Positions 52,139-61,894 are shown, counted from the first letter of the stretch. The stretch: 64,000 nucleotides of DNA from Bacteroidales bacterium (GCA_017466405.1 JAFTUF010000012.1:1-64000), one strand, 5' to 3'. Notes: a model not told the origin generated them from the letters alone. Translations and numbers: made by a program.

Positions 52139-53581
52139 TTGAAGAAATTATACACATACATATTGCGTTCGTTTATCGGCACATTCTTTTTCACATTTTT
52201 TATCGCCGTATTCATCTTACTTATGCAATTTCTGTGGTGTTATTTAGACGACCTCGTCGGTAAAGGATTAGGCTTTGAAGTCTTGGGCAAACTAATGTTC
52301 TACACCTCTATCACCTTCGTTCCTATGGCTTTGCCTCTCGCGATATTACTATCATCCTTGATGTGTTTCGGTAATATGGGTGAGTTTTATGAACTCGTCG
52401 CGATGAAGGCATCAGGCATCTCGGTGTGGAAGATCATGCGTCCGCTGCTCATATTCTCCATCGTTATGAGCATCGTAGCTTTCATTTTCTCCAACAACGT
52501 GTTACCCGTGGCGACGCTGAAATCCAAGACACTCTTAAGCGACGTAAGAAAACAGAAGATGTCGTTCGACATACCGGAAGGAATGTTTTATAAGGGCATC
52601 GACGGTTACACCATCAGGGCTGGAAAAAAAGGAGCCGACGGCAACACCTTATACGACCTGATGATTTACGACCATACCGAATACAAAGGCAATATCAAAG
52701 TCACGACAGCCGACTCGGCTACCATGGCACTCTCACCAAATATGTCGGAAATCGTATTCACACTTTATAGCGGAACCAACTACAACGAAGTCATCGACGA
52801 CAAAGAATATAAGGTGAGACGACCTTTCGAGAAGATGTCGTTCGAGCGACAATATATCAGTTTCGACATCTCCGACTTCAACATGAACGAAAGCGATGGA
52901 AGTAACATCAAAGGACATCAGTCGATGCTGAACATAAGTCAGTTGTTCACAGCCATCGATTCGTTGAACATCAATGCCGATGAGAGACGCAGCTCTTATA
53001 AAAACTCTTTCAAACACAAGATGCAGCATCTATCTACAAAAGACGTGGCGAGCAGCAACGATAAGAGCAAGAAGGCTCAGCTCGACACCATCACCGTTTT
53101 CAAATGGCCTCTCTTAGACAATTTCGAAGAGAAAGAGCAACAGTCTATCGTCAACATGTCCATCTCATCAACCAAGAACCAGATAGACAACATCGAATTA
53201 AACATCAGAGACTTTGAACGTCAGGAGACAAACATAAGGAAACACGAGCAGGTGCTTCATGAGAAGTTCTCGCTCAGCATAGCATGTCTGTTGTTTTTCT
53301 TCATAGGAGCGCCCTTGGGAGCCATCATACGCAAAGGCGGCTTCGGACTTCCTATCGTGATAAGCGTGATTTTCTTCGTGATATATTACATCATCACCAT
53401 CACAAGCCAGCGCATCGCTATAGCCGGCGACATACCAGTATTCTTGGGAGTATGGCTGTCGTCGATAATAATACTTCCTGTCGGCATCTTCCTGACAACA
53501 AAAGCCACCACCGACTCGAGCATTCTCGACAGCGAGAGCTGGAAGAAGTTTTTTGGTAAATTATTTAAGAAAAGAAAATAA
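52139..53581 (+). CDS. LptF/LptG family permease (YjgP/YjgQ)
   Basis: 480 residues with three N-terminal and three C-terminal membrane segments around a periplasmic beta-jellyroll, the LptF/LptG layout. The N-terminus KKLYTYILRSFIGTFFFTF is diagnostic. It carries LPS from the inner membrane to LptB's periplasmic side. The start is TTG: no in-frame ATG lies before the conserved first helix, and the promoter element fits this start. The insertion region around residues 270-320 is rich in S, K and D and varies between species. Followed 14 bases later by glycosyltransferase genes. Confidence 0.9.
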   Translation: MKKLYTYILRSFIGTFFFTFFIAVFILLMQFLWCYLDDLVGKGLGFEVLGKLMFYTSITFVPMALPLAILLSSLMCFGNMGEFYELVAMKASGISVWKIMRPLLIFSIVMSIVAFIFSNNVLPVATLKSKTLLSDVRKQKMSFDIPEGMFYKGIDGYTIRAGKKGADGNTLYDLMIYDHTEYKGNIKVTTADSATMALSPNMSEIVFTLYSGTNYNEVIDDKEYKVRRPFEKMSFERQYISFDISDFNMNESDGSNIKGHQSMLNISQLFTAIDSLNINADERRSSYKNSFKHKMQHLSTKDVASSNDKSKKAQLDTITVFKWPLLDNFEEKEQQSIVNMSISSTKNQIDNIELNIRDFERQETNIRKHEQVLHEKFSLSIACLLFFFIGAPLGAIIRKGGFGLPIVISVIFFVIYYIITITSQRIAIAGDIPVFLGVWLSSIIILPVGIFLTTKATTDSSILDSESWKKFFGKLFKKRK

Positions 53582-53595
53582 ACAAAATATAGGTT

Positions 53596-54819
53596 ATGAA
53601 TATCTTAATGCTTTGTAACAAGTCGCCCTATCCGCCAAGCGAAGGCGGACCGATGGCAATGAACAGCATTGTCAATGGCTTGACAGAAGCCGGTCACAAG
53701 GTCAGAATACTTGCCGTCAACAGCGAGAAATATCATATCAAAGAAAAAGATATTCCTAAATCTTACAAAGAAAAGACAGGCATCGAGTTAGTCAATGTCG
53801 ATTTAAGAATCAAACCTTTAGAAGCTTTCAAGAACCTGTTCTCCGACAAGTCATATCATGTGGAGCGCTTCATCTCCGACGACTTCAAGAACAAGCTCAT
53901 CGAAATTCTGAAGAAAGATAAATTCGACATCGTGCAGTTAGAGATGATTTACATGGCTCCATACATCGAGACCATCAGAGAATATTCCGATGCCAAGATA
54001 GTGCTGCGCGCTCACAACGTGGAGCACCTCATCTGGGAAAGAATAGCGAAGAAGACCAAGTTCTTACCCAAACGATGGTATATAAATCATCTGGTGCGAA
54101 CATTAAAGAATTACGAACTCGAAGCTATCAACAAAGTCGATGGCATAGCCGCCATCACCTACCGCGACGCTGCTTTCTTCAGAGGCGAGACTGCCGTTCC
54201 AGTCATCGACATTCCTTTTGGAGTAAATCCAGAAGACTTCACTCCATCGTTTGAAGTAAGAGAGAAACCTACTTTATATCACATAGGCTCAATGAATTGG
54301 ATGCCCAACGACGAAGGAATCTATTGGTTCCTGAAAAACGTCTGGGATAAAGTAGCGAAAAGAGAGCCAGAGGTAGTCCTTAACTTAGCGGGACGTCATA
54401 CCCCTAAATGGCTGACCAATCTGAAGAAAAGAAACGTCAATGTCTTGGGCGAAGTGCCAGACGCCAAAGAATTTATCAAGAACAACGACATAGCAGTGGT
54501 GCCGCTTCTCTCTGGCAGCGGAATAAGAATCAAAATCATAGAGTCGATGGCGATGGGAAGAACAGTGGTAACCACCATGGTAGGCGCTGAAGGAATACAA
54601 TATTCGGAATACGAAAACATCATCATCGCCGACAGTCCTGCCAAGATGGTAGAGGTGATATGTAAACTCTTGAAAGACCCAATGGAAGCCAAGAGGATAG
54701 GCAGAAACGCACGCCGACTCGTAGAAGATATATACGACAACAAAAAGATTATCGACAGACTGCTAATCTTCTACGATGAGATAAACAAGACCAAGAAAGA
54801 CATAACATACATCAACTAA
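53596..54819 (+). CDS. Glycosyltransferase family 4 protein (first of a tandem pair)
   Basis: 407 residues, GT-B fold. N-terminal domain begins MLCNKSPYPPSEGGPMAMN; C-terminal domain has LYHIGSMNWMPNDEG, NLAGRHTP and the donor-binding LLSGSGIRIKIIESMAMGR, an EX7E-like motif typical of GT4. The acceptor and donor are not readable. It is ten bases upstream of a paralogous gene and follows the lptG-like gene, which suggests a role in LPS or surface polysaccharide. Confidence 0.88.
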   Translation: MNILMLCNKSPYPPSEGGPMAMNSIVNGLTEAGHKVRILAVNSEKYHIKEKDIPKSYKEKTGIELVNVDLRIKPLEAFKNLFSDKSYHVERFISDDFKNKLIEILKKDKFDIVQLEMIYMAPYIETIREYSDAKIVLRAHNVEHLIWERIAKKTKFLPKRWYINHLVRTLKNYELEAINKVDGIAAITYRDAAFFRGETAVPVIDIPFGVNPEDFTPSFEVREKPTLYHIGSMNWMPNDEGIYWFLKNVWDKVAKREPEVVLNLAGRHTPKWLTNLKKRNVNVLGEVPDAKEFIKNNDIAVVPLLSGSGIRIKIIESMAMGRTVVTTMVGAEGIQYSEYENIIIADSPAKMVEVICKLLKDPMEAKRIGRNARRLVEDIYDNKKIIDRLLIFYDEINKTKKDITYIN

Positions 54820-54829
54820 AGCACATACC

Positions 54830-56008
54830 ATGAAGATATTTGTATTGTTACCGAGAATCCCTTGGACACTCGAGAAAGGCGACAAGCTGAGAGCGTTCAA
54901 CCAGATAAAGCAGCTCGCCCAAGACAACGAGGTCGTGTTATGCGCTTTAAATGCAGAAAGCAAGGTCAACAAAGAAGAAGCCTTCAGAGCACTTCAGCCT
55001 TACTGCGTGTCTATCTCGTTCATCGACATAAAAAAGACATCCGTCTTATTCAACACATTCGCCGCATTCTTCAAAGGAATACCTCTTCAATGCGGCTATT
55101 TCTACAACAGAAAAGCTCATAAGAAAATACAGAACCTCATCAAGAAGCACAAACCCGATATGCTCTTCGGTCAGCTTCTGAGAGTGGCTCAATATATCCG
55201 TCACGAGAAAACGCCAAAGACAATAGACTATCAAGACGTTTTCTCTATGGGAATGAAGAGAAGATACGACATCGCTCCTTTCTATCTCAAGCCGTTCTTC
55301 AATATGGAATACAAACGCTTGAAACGTTACGAACGCGTCATCTTCGACGAGTTCGATGTCAAGACAATCATAAGCATCCCCGACCGTGAGTTCATCGATC
55401 ATCCTGATAAGAAAGACATTCTCATCGTTCCTAACGGTGTCGATCATGAATATTACAGTCCGATGCAGCGTGATAAGAAATACGACATCGTCTTCACAGG
55501 TAATATGGCATACGCTCCTAACGTCAATGCCGTGGAATATCTCGCCAACGAGATTATGCCTTTGGTGTGGAAAGAAATTCCTGGTGCGAAGTTATATGTA
55601 GCCGGTGCCTCGCCCGACCCACGCGTGAAGAAAGTCGCTTCCGACAAGATAATAATCAGCGGCTGGATCGACGACATGAGAGAGGCATACGCACAAAGTA
55701 AGATTTTCATAGCTCCTATGAGAATAGGAACAGGATTGCAGAACAAACTCTTGGAAGCGATGTCGATGCAGCTGCCTTGTATCACCACTCCTTTGGCAAA
55801 CGAATCTTTGCAAGCTGAAAAAGACGAGGAGATTCTAGTAGGAAACAGCGCAGAAGAACTATCAAGACATATCGTTACACTTCTGACAGATAAAGAAAAG
55901 GCCGATGCCTTGGCACAAAAAGGATACGACTTCGTTCATCGCGTCTATGACTGGAGAGAAGCGACGAAGATTATGGAAAAAGCGATGAGGACAATTCATA
56001 ATGCATAA
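54830..56008 (+). CDS. Glycosyltransferase family 4 protein (second of a tandem pair)
   Basis: 392 residues, GT-B fold related to the preceding gene: VLLPRIPWTLEKGDKLRAFN at the start, IVFTGNMAYAPNVNAVEYL and MRIGTGLQNKLLEAMSMQL at the donor site. The opening pattern resembles the TIGR03087-type group of GT4 enzymes. Tandem duplication of an ancestral gene with the neighbour is likely. Donor and acceptor unknown. Confidence 0.88.
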   Translation: MKIFVLLPRIPWTLEKGDKLRAFNQIKQLAQDNEVVLCALNAESKVNKEEAFRALQPYCVSISFIDIKKTSVLFNTFAAFFKGIPLQCGYFYNRKAHKKIQNLIKKHKPDMLFGQLLRVAQYIRHEKTPKTIDYQDVFSMGMKRRYDIAPFYLKPFFNMEYKRLKRYERVIFDEFDVKTIISIPDREFIDHPDKKDILIVPNGVDHEYYSPMQRDKKYDIVFTGNMAYAPNVNAVEYLANEIMPLVWKEIPGAKLYVAGASPDPRVKKVASDKIIISGWIDDMREAYAQSKIFIAPMRIGTGLQNKLLEAMSMQLPCITTPLANESLQAEKDEEILVGNSAEELSRHIVTLLTDKEKADALAQKGYDFVHRVYDWREATKIMEKAMRTIHNA

Positions 56009-56055
56009 TGCATAATTATGAATTGTGAATTATGAATTATGAATTAAAAAAATAT
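55999..56055. repeat. GCATAAT / GAATTAT-type repeat
   Basis: ATAATGCAT units followed by GAATTATGAATT units between the glycosyltransferase stop and ettA. It overlaps the last codons of the glycosyltransferase. Confidence 0.7.
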
Positions 56056-56060
56056 AAATT

Positions 56061-57734
56061 ATGGCAGACGACAAGAAGATAATTTTTTCGATGGTTGGTG
56101 TGAGTAAGATAATTCCACCTTCAAGACAGATTTTGAAAGACATATATCTATCATTTTTCTACGGAGCTAAGATCGGTATCATCGGTTTAAACGGTTCCGG
56201 TAAATCCACATTATTGAAAATCATTGCAGGAAAAGATAAATCCTATAACGGAGAAGTTGTTTTCTCACCAGGATATTCAGTAGGTTTGTTGGAACAAGAA
56301 CCAGAGTTGGACAACAATAAGACCGTGAAGGAAATCGTTCAGGAAGGCATTCAGGAAGTCGTTGATATTTTAAAGAGATATGAGGAAGTCAACGCTCGTT
56401 TCATGGAAGAGCTCTCCGACGATGAGATGAACGCTTTGGTTGAAGAACAAGGACGACTCACCGACCTCATCGAGCAACACGACGCCTGGGACTTAGACAG
56501 CAAGTTGGAAAGAGCCATGGACGCGCTTAACTGTCCTGACGGCGACACTCCTGTCAAGAACCTCTCCGGTGGTGAACGCCGCCGCGTGGCATTGGTTAGA
56601 TTACTTCTCCAAGAACCAGACATCCTTTTATTAGACGAACCTACCAACCACCTCGACGCAGAGGCTATCAACTGGTTAGAAAAACACTTGCAACAATATA
56701 AAGGCACCGTTATCGCCGTCACCCACGACCGCTACTTCTTAGACCATGTAGCAGGCTGGATCCTCGAACTCGACCGCGGCGAAGGCATCCCATGGAAAGG
56801 CAACTACTCATCATGGCTCGACCAGAAGACAGCACGCATGGCGATGGAAGAGAAGACAGAAAGCAAACGCCGCAAGACTTTGGAACGCGAGCTCGAATGG
56901 GTCAGGATGGCACCAAAGGCACGTCATGCAAAAGGCAAGGCACGTCTCGCTTCTTACGAGAAACTTCTTAACGAAGACGTGAAAGAAAAAGAAGAAAAAC
57001 TAGAAATATATATCCCGAATGGCGACCGTCTCGGCAACAAAGTCATTGAGGCTAAGAACATAACAAAAGCCTACGGCGATAAATTGTTGTTCGAGAACCT
57101 CAGCTTCTCGCTTCCTCCAGCGGGCATCGTCGGCGTTATCGGACCTAACGGAGCAGGTAAGACGACCTTGTTCCGTCTCATCATGGGATTGGAGAAACCA
57201 GACTCAGGAGAGTTTGAAGTTGGCGAGACAGTGAAGACAGGCTATGTCGATCAGCAGCACGCCGACATCGACCCCGAGAAGACAGTGTGGGAAGTCATCT
57301 CCGGCGGCAACGAATTGATACAACTTGGCAAACGCACCATGAACTCAAGAGCTTACGTCTCGAGATTCAATTTCGGAGGCAACGACCAGCAAAAGAAAGC
57401 AGGCGTCTTGTCGGGCGGTGAGCGCAACAGAATGCACTTGGCATTGACATTGAAACAAGAAGCCAACGTGCTTCTCCTCGACGAACCAACCAATGACATC
57501 GACGTCAATACTTTGCGTGCTTTAGAAGAAGGCTTGGAAAACTTCGCAGGATGCGCCGTCGTCATCTCACACGACCGCTGGTTCTTAGATAGAATCGCGA
57601 CACACATCCTCGCTTTCGAAGGCGACTCACAAGTATATTTCTTCGAAGGAAGTTATTCGGAATACGAAGAAAACAAGATAAAACGTCTTGGAACACAAAC
57701 GCCTAAGAAATTTAAATATAAGAAACTTATGTAA
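56061..57734 (+). CDS. ettA: Energy-dependent translational throttle protein EttA (ABC-F ATPase)
   Basis: 557 residues with two ABC domains: Walker A GLNGSGKST and GPNGAGKTT; signatures LSGGERRRVAL and LSGGERNRMHL; Walker B LLLDEPTNHLD and LLLDEPTNDID. The linker region between them is the ABC-F tRNA-binding element. EttA binds the ribosomal E site and restrains elongation at low energy. Near-standard length. Confidence 0.93.
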   Translation: MADDKKIIFSMVGVSKIIPPSRQILKDIYLSFFYGAKIGIIGLNGSGKSTLLKIIAGKDKSYNGEVVFSPGYSVGLLEQEPELDNNKTVKEIVQEGIQEVVDILKRYEEVNARFMEELSDDEMNALVEEQGRLTDLIEQHDAWDLDSKLERAMDALNCPDGDTPVKNLSGGERRRVALVRLLLQEPDILLLDEPTNHLDAEAINWLEKHLQQYKGTVIAVTHDRYFLDHVAGWILELDRGEGIPWKGNYSSWLDQKTARMAMEEKTESKRRKTLERELEWVRMAPKARHAKGKARLASYEKLLNEDVKEKEEKLEIYIPNGDRLGNKVIEAKNITKAYGDKLLFENLSFSLPPAGIVGVIGPNGAGKTTLFRLIMGLEKPDSGEFEVGETVKTGYVDQQHADIDPEKTVWEVISGGNELIQLGKRTMNSRAYVSRFNFGGNDQQKKAGVLSGGERNRMHLALTLKQEANVLLLDEPTNDIDVNTLRALEEGLENFAGCAVVISHDRWFLDRIATHILAFEGDSQVYFFEGSYSEYEENKIKRLGTQTPKKFKYKKLM

Positions 57735-57816
57735 TTTGAAATTGAGAATCTGAGAAATTGAGAAACTGAAAACTTGAGAATTTTCAGTTTCTCAGATTCT
57801 CAGTTTCTGAGATTTA
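57735..57816. repeat. Octamer repeats in inverted orientation forming a long hairpin
   Basis: CTGAGAAATTGAGAAACTGA (57750-57769) faces TTTTCAGTTTCTCAGATTCT (57781-57800) around a short spacer, so the two arms are largely complementary. It sits between ettA and thiL. Confidence 0.85.
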
Positions 57817-57841
57817 AAATTGTCCGTTGACTTTAAAAAAT

Positions 57842-58879
57842 ATGGAAAACGAAAAAATAGAATTAACTGAACTTTCTGAACTCGGTGAATTTGGCTTGAT
57901 AGACAGATTGACCAAAGACATCAAGATTCACAACAAATCAACAATAAAAGGCATTGGCGACGACGCTGCTGTCATAAATCATAGAAACGAGCAGACCTTG
58001 ATTTCTACCGACGTCTTGATTGAAGGCGTGCATTTCGACATGACATATATGCCTCTCAAGCATTTAGGTTATAAGGCTGCTGTGGTTAACTTCTCCGACA
58101 TATACGCCATGAACGGAACACCGACACAGATTGTAGTCGGGATGGGTATCTCGAGCAAGTTCTCTGTCGAGGCAGTAGAAGAAATCTTCTCAGGAATCAA
58201 GTTAGCCTGCGACACATATAAAGTAGATTTGGTTGGAGGCGACACCACCGCCAGCAAGTCGGGACTCTTCATCTCGATAACCGTCATCGGCAAAGCCAAG
58301 AAAGACGACATCGTCTATCGTGACGGAGCCAAAGCCAACGACCTTTTATGCGTCAGCGGAACACTCGGCGCAGCATACACCGGACTCCTCATCCTTGAAA
58401 GAGAGAAAGCCGCTTTCATGGCAGACCCTAACGTACAGCCAGAGCTCTACGGCTACGACTACATACTCGAGAGGCAGCTGAAGCCAGAAGCACGCAGAGA
58501 CATCATCGCACGACTCAAAGAGTTAGAGATAAAACCAACAGCCATGATCGACGTGTCGGACGGACTCGCATCAGAGATATTACATCTCTGCAAAGACTCT
58601 AAGGTCGGATGCCGCGTAATGGAAGACAGAATCCCGATGCACCAGAAAGCCATCGACGTCGCTAAGGAATTCGACATAGTGCCATGTGTGGCAGCACTCA
58701 ACGGAGGCGAAGACTACGAACTTCTTTTCACAGTGAAACAAGAAGACTACGAGAAAGTAAAAGATATGGAAGACGTGAGAATCATCGGTTTCATGACACC
58801 TGATGTCAACGTCGCGGAACTCATCACCACCGACGAACACATCATTCCAATAGAAGCACAAGGGTTTAAACATTTTTAA
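57842..58879 (+). CDS. thiL: Thiamine-monophosphate kinase
   Basis: 345 residues from the ATG at 57842; a TTG at 57827 would add five residues but lies in repeat sequence. ThiL phosphorylates thiamine phosphate to thiamine diphosphate. Motifs are LSELGEFGLIDRL, IGDDAAVI, STDVLIEGVHFD, VGGDTTASKSG, IDVSDGLASEI and NGGEDYELLFT. Other thiamine genes are not in the window. Confidence 0.95.
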   Translation: MENEKIELTELSELGEFGLIDRLTKDIKIHNKSTIKGIGDDAAVINHRNEQTLISTDVLIEGVHFDMTYMPLKHLGYKAAVVNFSDIYAMNGTPTQIVVGMGISSKFSVEAVEEIFSGIKLACDTYKVDLVGGDTTASKSGLFISITVIGKAKKDDIVYRDGAKANDLLCVSGTLGAAYTGLLILEREKAAFMADPNVQPELYGYDYILERQLKPEARRDIIARLKELEIKPTAMIDVSDGLASEILHLCKDSKVGCRVMEDRIPMHQKAIDVAKEFDIVPCVAALNGGEDYELLFTVKQEDYEKVKDMEDVRIIGFMTPDVNVAELITTDEHIIPIEAQGFKHF

Positions 58880-59003
58880 AGTGTAGAGTTGATAGTTAAT
58901 AGTTTATAGTAGTTTTTAAGTTTATAGTTTTTAAGTTTATTATAAACTTTTAAACTTAAGAACTTTTAACTTGCGAACTACTATGAACTATAAACTATAA
59001 ACC
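58880..59003. repeat. AAGTTTATAGTTTTT-type repeats with inverted arms
   Basis: AGTTTATAGTAGTTTTTAAG near 58909 faces ACTACTATGAACTATAAACT near 58978. The spacer between thiL and uvrC is wholly composed of such units, related to 40021-40160 and 50030-50085. Confidence 0.75.
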
Positions 59004-60851
59004 ATGAACGACAAAATAAAATCCATCTTAAAAACCATTCCTTCCGATCCGGGAGTGTATCAATATTTCGATGAGAAAGGTGAGATTATTTATGTCGGTA
59101 AAGCAAAAAACCTGAAACGCAGGATATCGAGTTATTTCAACAAGCAACAGCAGAGCAGAAAGGTTAGCGTCCTCGTCAGTCGCATCGCCGACATCAGATT
59201 CACCGTCGTGAACAGCGAGATGGAAGCCTTGCTTTTAGAAAACAACTTCATCAAGCAATACAAGCCACGTTACAATATCCTCTTAAAAGACGACAAGACC
59301 TATCCTTGGATCTGCGTCAAGAACGAGCATTTTCCGCGAGTCTTCCTCACGAGAAAGAAAGTCAACGACGGTTCCATTTATTTCGGCCCTTATCCTTCGG
59401 TGATGACAGCAAAGACGCTGCTCGAGATGTTAAGGCAGCTCTACCCTATCAGAAACTGCAAGTTAAATTTAAGACAAGAATACATCGACAACGGACATTA
59501 CCGACCTTGTTTGGAATATCATGTTGGTAACTGCAAAGCGCCATGCGACGGAAGCATAGCCGAAGAAGAATACCGTGAGATGATTTTAAATATCAAGAAA
59601 GTCATCAAGGGAAATATTCAGGAAGTTTTGCGAGACATGAAGGCGCAGATGATGGCGCACGCCGCAAAATTAGAATTCGAGCAAGCGCAAGTCATAAAAG
59701 ACAAATACGAGCTGCTCGAGAATTATCACGCTCGTTCTGTAGTATGCAGCAACAGCCTCTTCGACATGGAAGTCTTCTCCTACGAAGATGCCGGCAATTC
59801 GTTCTATGTCAACTATATGAAAATCGTGGAAGGCGCCATCATACAGTCGCATTCCTTCGAGATGAAAAGAAAACTCGACGAGACCGTAGAAGAACTGCTG
59901 ACACTTGCCATCGTTGAGTTACATCAGATGGATAATGACATTGACTCTAACCATGACGTTGACTCTGACTCAGACACTGACAAACGAAGGCGTATCAAAG
60001 AAATAATCGTCCCGACGGAATTAGAGATAGAACTCGAAGGCGTACGTCTTACCGTTCCTAAGCGAGGCGAGAAATTCGAGGTTTTAGAGTTATCGCAGCG
60101 TAACGCGAAACAGTATCGTCTTGAGGTAGAGAAACTCAGGACGCTCGTCGATCCGGAACGTCACAGCAAGAGAATCTTAAGCCAGATGAAAGAAGACCTG
60201 CATCTGCCGGACTTACCGAAGGTGATAGAATGTTTCGACAACTCCAACTTCCAGGGCGACTATGCCGTTGCCGCGATGACACAGTTTGTAGATGCGAAAC
60301 CTAACAAGAGCGGCTATCGTCATTTCAACATAAAGACCGTCGAAGGTCCCAACGACTTCGCCTCGATGGAAGAGATTATCTATAGAAGATACAAACGCCT
60401 CTTAGATGAAGGGCAGCGACTTCCTGATTTAATCGTCGTCGATGGCGGCAAGGGACAACTCTCATCAGCGGTGAAGGTGTTGCAGCAGCTAGGATTATAC
60501 GGCAAGATCAGCATCATAGGCATCGCAGAGAAACTAGAAGAGATATATTTCCCTGGCGACAGCATACCTTTATATATAGACAAACGCTCCGAGACATTGA
60601 AGGTGATACAACACATTAGAGACGAAGCGCACCGATTCGGCATCACCCATCACAGGAAGAAATTCGAGAAAGGCTTCATCCATTCCGAGTTAAACGACAT
60701 CAAAGGAATAGGGAAACATACCGCCGAGAAACTGATGTTAGAACTGAAATCCGTGAAGAACATCAAAGCAGCAAATTTGGAGACGTTGGAAAGGATAGTT
60801 GGCAAGGCGAAGGGGAAAATTGTGTGGGAATATTTCCATGGAAAAATGTAA
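59004..60851 (+). CDS. uvrC: Excinuclease ABC subunit C with repeat-derived insertion
   Basis: 615 residues. GIY-YIG domain: DPGVYQYFDEKGEIIYVGKA. UVR motif near AKLEFEQAQVIKDKY. C-terminal RNase H-like nuclease: IECFDNSNFQGDYAVAAM with catalytic Asp, then tandem helix-hairpin-helix DIKGIGKHTAEKLML. UvrC makes both incisions in nucleotide excision repair. Residues 310-326 (DNDIDSN then DVDSDSDTD-type) are encoded by repeat sequence at 59932-59982 and lie in a linker between the UVR and nuclease domains. Confidence 0.95.
   Translation: MNDKIKSILKTIPSDPGVYQYFDEKGEIIYVGKAKNLKRRISSYFNKQQQSRKVSVLVSRIADIRFTVVNSEMEALLLENNFIKQYKPRYNILLKDDKTYPWICVKNEHFPRVFLTRKKVNDGSIYFGPYPSVMTAKTLLEMLRQLYPIRNCKLNLRQEYIDNGHYRPCLEYHVGNCKAPCDGSIAEEEYREMILNIKKVIKGNIQEVLRDMKAQMMAHAAKLEFEQAQVIKDKYELLENYHARSVVCSNSLFDMEVFSYEDAGNSFYVNYMKIVEGAIIQSHSFEMKRKLDETVEELLTLAIVELHQMDNDIDSNHDVDSDSDTDKRRRIKEIIVPTELEIELEGVRLTVPKRGEKFEVLELSQRNAKQYRLEVEKLRTLVDPERHSKRILSQMKEDLHLPDLPKVIECFDNSNFQGDYAVAAMTQFVDAKPNKSGYRHFNIKTVEGPNDFASMEEIIYRRYKRLLDEGQRLPDLIVVDGGKGQLSSAVKVLQQLGLYGKISIIGIAEKLEEIYFPGDSIPLYIDKRSETLKVIQHIRDEAHRFGITHHRKKFEKGFIHSELNDIKGIGKHTAEKLMLELKSVKNIKAANLETLERIVGKAKGKIVWEYFHGKM
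59932..59982 (+). repeat. In-gene degenerate repeat (GACATTGACTCT/GACTCTGACTCA units) inside uvrC
   Basis: Six-base units GACATT, GACTCT, GACGTT, GACTCA, GACACT give alternating Asp. The style matches the TGACATTGAC spacer repeats at 14058-14100 and 6736-6768. Confidence 0.75.
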
Positions 60852-60907
60852 ATTAATTTTAACTGTATTATTTAACAGTTCATATTGTTTTTTCAGCCTT
60901 TTATTGT

Positions 60908-60915
60908 TACTTTTG
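60908..60915 (+). promoter_or_regulatory. -7 promoter element for the restriction-modification operon
   Basis: TACTTTTG, with TTG at 60885-60887 about 20 bases upstream as -33 candidate. It lies inside the extended open frame, which argues for a start at or after 60954. Confidence 0.55.
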
Positions 60916-60953
60916 CAATGAATAGGCAATGTAGATTTTGTAGTTTTAATCTG

Positions 60954-61877
60954 ATGAGTATGAATGCAAAACCGTTTATGAAATGGGTTGGTGGGAAAGG
61001 TCAGCTGTTATCGCAATTAGAAGCGGCTTTACCCAAATCGCTGTATGACAATGAATTTACTTATGTAGAACCATTTGTAGGCGGCGGTGCAATGTTGTTT
61101 TTCATGTTACAACAATTTCCAAATATCAAGCGAGTCATAATCAATGACATAAACACAAATTTAACAGAAGCATATAAAAACATCAAATACAAACCTAAAG
61201 AATTGATTTCTAGTCTAAAGGAAATTGAGAAGGAATATCTAAATATAATCGATGAAAATTCCAGGAAAGATTTCTATTTAAAAATGAGAAACATATTTAA
61301 CGAAGAAGATCTTTCTAGCATTGATAAAACGACATTGTTATTATTCCTTAATCGTACTTGTTTCAATGGTTTATACAGAGAAAACGCTCAAGGTAAATTC
61401 AACGTCCCTTTTGGCAAATATTCCAATCCAACTATATGTAACGAAGATGTAATATATGCTGACAGCGAATTGTTAAACAAATACGATGTTGAGATTTACA
61501 ACGATGATTTTGAAATAATGATTGAAGAAAAAGATCTAGTCTTTTATTATTTCGATCCGCCTTATCGTCCGCTAAGCGAAACATCAAGTTTCAACTCTTA
61601 TGTAAAAGGAAGTTTTGATGACAACGAACAAAAACGATTGGCTCGTTTCTGCCAGAAGTTATCTCAAAAGGATAATTGTCTGTGGATGTTAAGTAATTCT
61701 GACTGTTCCGCAAAAAATCCTGACGATTTGTTTTTCGAGAATCTTTACAACAATTTTAACATAATGAGGGTCTATGCATCACGTTCTGTGAATGCCGTAG
61801 CTTCCAAAAGAGGTAAACTTTCAGAGTTGTTAATTACAAATAATATGATAGCGGAAAACAATCTTATTTTAGTTTAA
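60954..61877 (+). CDS. dpnM: GATC-specific adenine methyltransferase, DpnM-like
   Basis: 307 residues from the ATG at 60954 (60960 is also possible); the longer frame begins with TTG at 60885 and overlaps the promoter. A D12-class (alpha) N6-adenine methyltransferase: motif I MKWVGGKGQLLSQLE at the N-terminus, motif IV DPPYR later, and the central target domain. It would methylate GATC in double-stranded DNA to protect the host from the DpnII nuclease encoded next. The gene is visibly AT-richer than uvrC upstream, suggesting transfer. Confidence 0.93.
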   Translation: MSMNAKPFMKWVGGKGQLLSQLEAALPKSLYDNEFTYVEPFVGGGAMLFFMLQQFPNIKRVIINDINTNLTEAYKNIKYKPKELISSLKEIEKEYLNIIDENSRKDFYLKMRNIFNEEDLSSIDKTTLLLFLNRTCFNGLYRENAQGKFNVPFGKYSNPTICNEDVIYADSELLNKYDVEIYNDDFEIMIEEKDLVFYYFDPPYRPLSETSSFNSYVKGSFDDNEQKRLARFCQKLSQKDNCLWMLSNSDCSAKNPDDLFFENLYNNFNIMRVYASRSVNAVASKRGKLSELLITNNMIAENNLILV

Positions 61878-61894
61878 ACAAAATAATCAAAAAT

